A stretch of 35,374 nt of DNA, from contig NZ_PISE01000071.1 of the NCBI RefSeq assembly GCF_002835805.1, forward strand, positions 1-35,374. Reading direction: 5' to 3'. Source of the stretch: Niallia nealsonii (GTDB lineage: Bacteria > Bacillota > Bacilli > Bacillales > Cytobacillaceae). The notes under the pieces were generated by a model, which saw only the letters and a program-made list of their open reading frames with translations, made no database searches and was not told where the DNA came from. Each line of letters starts with the position of its first letter. Position 1 is the stretch's first letter. The position numbers were made by a program, and so were the translations under genes. Positions 33,500 through 35,374 of this stretch are shown here, one piece after another.

Positions 33500-34120
33500 A
33501 TGGATAAAGTCTTAATCTTATTAGCAGGTTTACCAGGAACGGGAAAAACCTACTTATGTAATGTCATCAAGAGTGAATTAGGGGAATTTTATAAGCTTTC
33601 TCAGGATGACTTAAAAGAATATTATTGTGATGTGTATGGCTATCGTAATTTAGAGGAAAAACAGGATTTAGAAAAGATAGTATGGGAGAAGTACTATGAA
33701 ATAATGGAACAGCAAATGCAAGCAGGCACCAATATTATGTCTGATTATCCTTTTAGTCAGAAGCAAAAACTTCCTATTCAGCAATTAGCAGAAAAATATG
33801 GTTATGAGGTTGTTACTATTCGGTTAATTGCAGATTTAGATGTTTTGTTTGAACGACAAAAAAAGCGAGATTTGGATCCGACAAGGCATTTGAGCCATAT
33901 TGTCACTTCTTACAAAAAAGGAGATCATTTAGCTAATAGAAGTAATGCAGATAATTTATTGACCTATGAAGAGTTTATAAAAAGATGTACCACAAGAGGA
34001 TATGACACGTTTGAATTAGGGAAATTATATGAAGTAGATGTATCAGATTATACAAAAGTGAATTATTGTAAGCTATTGGAAGATATACGGATGGAGTGCA
34101 TTTCTGAAACGAGCAAATAA
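33500..34120 (+). CDS. P-loop kinase-like ATP-binding protein at the end of the PTS locus
   Basis: 206 aa. Walker A is GLPGTGKT (10-17) at the N-terminus. SQDDLKEYYCDVYGYR follows, as in small-molecule kinases of the AAA_33/zeta-toxin-like fold, then a lid-type region FERQKKRDLDPTRHLSH. AGGAGGTG precedes the ATG. It is in line with the aldolase gene, 116 bases on. A role as the second kinase that turns a PTS-made monophosphate into the aldolase substrate is attractive but only inferred. No antitoxin gene is seen, so a toxin is unlikely. Confidence 0.72.
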   Translation: MDKVLILLAGLPGTGKTYLCNVIKSELGEFYKLSQDDLKEYYCDVYGYRNLEEKQDLEKIVWEKYYEIMEQQMQAGTNIMSDYPFSQKQKLPIQQLAEKYGYEVVTIRLIADLDVLFERQKKRDLDPTRHLSHIVTSYKKGDHLANRSNADNLLTYEEFIKRCTTRGYDTFELGKLYEVDVSDYTKVNYCKLLEDIRMECISETSK

Positions 34121-34146
34121 GTTTAAAATTTAGAGTCTTTATATAA

Positions 34147-34478
34147 TGGTTTGTTTAAATGTGATTGCAGGGGAAACAGATAAAGAAGCGACAAGAGAAT
34201 GAACAACGACACAGCAATTTTTCTGAATGTTCTCCGTGATTCCCAAACACCAGTTCAGCTGCCTGGAGAACATTTAGCGTCCACACGAAAAAGCAATGGC
34301 TGCTGCGATGTCCACAATATGACGTTTATAGAAAGCAAAGAGACGGTAAAAATACAGAGTTAACAAATGTTTAAGAAAGTATCATGTAGATGAAATCATA
34401 ACTGTTTCCTATATCTTTAATCCGGATAAACAAAAGTGGTCTTATCAAATCTTTAAGGAAATGGTTGCTGGAAAATAA
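34147..34478 (+). pseudogene. C-terminal remnant of a luciferase-like (LLM) monooxygenase
   Basis: Blocks in different frames are in the order expected for small LLM oxidoreductases: MVCLNVIAGETDKEA (34147), TTQQFF then FLNVLRDSQTPVQLPG (about 34205-34265), EKAMAAAAMSTI (about 34288), and finally KYHVDEIITVSYIFNP ending QIFKEMVAGK at a TAA at 34476. Typical proteins read NVIAADTDEEA, QQFLNLIRG.PG.LQPP, ADEIMV...YD. The N-terminal two thirds is absent. Confidence 0.6.
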
Positions 34479-34486
34479 AAAAGTCG

Positions 34487-34527
34487 AAAACCACACCTTG
34501 TGTTGGAGGCAAGGTGTGGTTTTTTTG
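34487..34527 (+). terminator. Strong Rho-independent terminator
   Basis: AACCACACCTTG (34489-34500) pairs perfectly with CAAGGTGTGGTT (34510-34521), followed by TTTTTTG. It closes the PTS/kinase region, with the LLM remnant before it. Confidence 0.88.
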
Positions 34528-34791
34528 TTTTTATAAAAATAACGGAATAGATTTCTTATTTGTTTTCATTTGTAAATGCCCCTATTAAAATAAAAAGTCC
34601 CTTTTATTTTAATATAGGTTATAAAAGTTGATAGACTTTCTCTCTGTTTTTTGTGCCTTCTTGCTTTTTTTTGATAATATTGATCTTTTTAAAAACTGAA
34701 AAGAAATTCTATTAATTGAAATGATTTCACCAAGTTTTCACCAAAGACTACTAAACTACAACTATCGAAAAGGAAAGGGGGAAAGAAAACA

Positions 34792-35211
34792 GTGAATACT
34801 AGAATGAAAAAAGGTATTTTCTGGAGTACAGTCATTACATCGATGGTTTTAGTAATGAGCTTTATCTCCAATCTATTAGGAGGAAACGTTACTTTTGCAG
34901 CTGGTTTTCATGAACATGAGCGGGGCATGGGAATGCGTCCGCAAAATGGATTTGGGCATGAACGGGTGATGGATGGTTTTCACCATGGATCTGGATTTTC
35001 TTGGATAGGATTCCTTTTATTCCTTATCATTGGACTGGCTGTTTTAGTAATAGTAGTTAAATGGCTAAAAACGAAGTCAAAAACTGCTTCTATGCAACAG
35101 TTTATTGATACATCCTTAATGACTTCATCAAAACCATCCATCAATCATAATCATGCAAGTATTTTAGATCAATGGGAAAAAAATATAACAACAAAAAAGG
35201 AGAATAAATAA
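34792..35211 (+). CDS. Small membrane protein with a His-rich outer segment, upstream of pspA
   Basis: 139 aa from a GTG at 34792, about 10 bases after AAAGGGGGA; an ATG at 34804 is an alternative. Residues 8-37 are a signal peptide or first membrane helix. Residues 39-67 are rich in His, Gly and Met (FHEHERGMGM, GHERVMDGFHHG). Residues 69-92 form a strong transmembrane helix (WIGFLLFLIIGLAVLVIVV), followed by a basic cytoplasmic tail. No named domain was recognised. The PspA gene begins two bases after the stop, and its ribosome site lies inside this gene, so the two are cotranslated and probably act together at the membrane. Confidence 0.75.
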   Translation: MNTRMKKGIFWSTVITSMVLVMSFISNLLGGNVTFAAGFHEHERGMGMRPQNGFGHERVMDGFHHGSGFSWIGFLLFLIIGLAVLVIVVKWLKTKSKTASMQQFIDTSLMTSSKPSINHNHASILDQWEKNITTKKENK

Positions 35212-35212
35212 A

Positions 35213-35374
35213 ATGGGTATTTTTAAAAGAATCAAAACAATAGCAAAAGCGGACATTAATAGTTTACTAGATAGCATGGAGGATCCAATTGGAATGCTGA
35301 ATGAGTATTCCAGAGAAATGGAGCAAGAGATAGGAAAAGCACAGAAAGCTTTATCCCAGCAAATTTTTGTAGAA
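35213..35374 (+). CDS. pspA: PspA/IM30-family protein (YdjF-like), 5' part only
   Basis: The first 54 codons are in the window. MGIFKRIKTIAKADINSLLD, then MEDPIGMLNEYSREMEQEIG, match the N-terminal amphipathic helix and first coiled coil of PspA/YdjF. Such proteins coat the inner face of the membrane and maintain it under envelope stress. AAAAAAGGAG lies 11 bases upstream of the ATG within the preceding gene. In Bacillus, pspA (ydjF) is usually SigW-controlled; I could not find a clear SigW promoter here. Confidence 0.85.
   Translation, partial: MGIFKRIKTIAKADINSLLDSMEDPIGMLNEYSREMEQEIGKAQKALSQQIFVE

Noticed and set aside
33500-34120. Zeta-toxin of a toxin-antitoxin pair
   Set aside because: The fold is similar, but no small antitoxin gene is adjacent and the position at the end of a sugar operon fits a metabolic kinase better.
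34226-34274. 10-bp inverted repeat AATGTTCTCC/GGAGAACATT
   Set aside because: It falls within the recognisable LLM remnant (FLNVLRDSQTPVQLPG), has a 29-base loop and no T run, so chance in former coding sequence is likelier than a regulatory hairpin.
1-35374. CRISPR array, prophage or insertion sequence with transposase
   Set aside because: No regular short direct repeats with spacers, no phage structural genes and no transposase ORF were seen.

Overview
The window is AT-rich, with strong AGGAGG ribosome sites, many TTG/GTG starts, single-gene hairpin terminators and CcpA-type cre sites. Together with gene families such as a SpoIID-domain wall protein, a YaaH/SleL-type remnant and a YdjF-like PspA, this points to a spore-forming member of the Bacillaceae (Bacillus/Niallia-like). 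The genus is inferred, not proven.

Layout. (1) 1-192: end of a tRNA cluster (3' end of a probable tRNA-Tyr, then tRNA-Gly and tRNA-Asn). (2) 478-1788, minus: MTA/SAH deaminase (mtaD). (3) 2158-9251: an organosulfur/organonitrogen scavenging locus. It has an SsuABC-type ABC importer behind a leader with two terminator-like hairpins and a CymR-like dyad, an NtaA/SnaA/DszA-type flavin monooxygenase, a TauD-type dioxygenase and, convergent, an argininosuccinate-lyase-family enzyme. (4) 9446-15700: accessory genes (two P-loop kinases, a secreted SpoIID-domain protein with four Ig-like repeats and an SH3 domain, a GNAT acetyltransferase). Two copies of a 151-bp structured repeat lie here, each next to a broken gene. 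(5) 15800-17203: a MocR-type regulator divergent from the acetyltransferase. (6) 17321-26958: a decaying plant-polysaccharide island. An AraC regulator, a GPH-family sugar symporter, a ROK kinase and a GH51 arabinofuranosidase look intact, while GH30, GH42 and GH78-like genes are fragments or carry frameshifts and nonsense codons. (7) 27191-27780: a broken FrnE/DsbA-family gene. (8) 28140-34120: a cre-preceded PTS operon coding for a PRD regulator with fused EIIB/EIIA, an ascorbate-type EIIB and EIIC, a small TPR protein and a class II aldolase, followed by a P-loop kinase. (9) 34147-34478: a frameshifted luciferase-like monooxygenase remnant. (10) 34792-end: a His-rich membrane protein and the start of pspA.

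How the genes work together. The ssu-like locus would import a sulfonate or related compound and split it by FMN- or iron/2-oxoglutarate-dependent oxygenation; the lyase could cleave a C-N (or C-S) bond of a succinyl-type substrate. The PTS operon has transport, phosphorylation, a possible second kinase and an aldolase, but no UlaD/E/F/G-like ascorbate enzymes. It therefore looks like a pathway for an unidentified sugar or sugar acid that ends in aldol cleavage. This is the best candidate here for an undescribed system. The glycan island has lost several hydrolases but kept regulator, transporter, kinase and one arabinofuranosidase.
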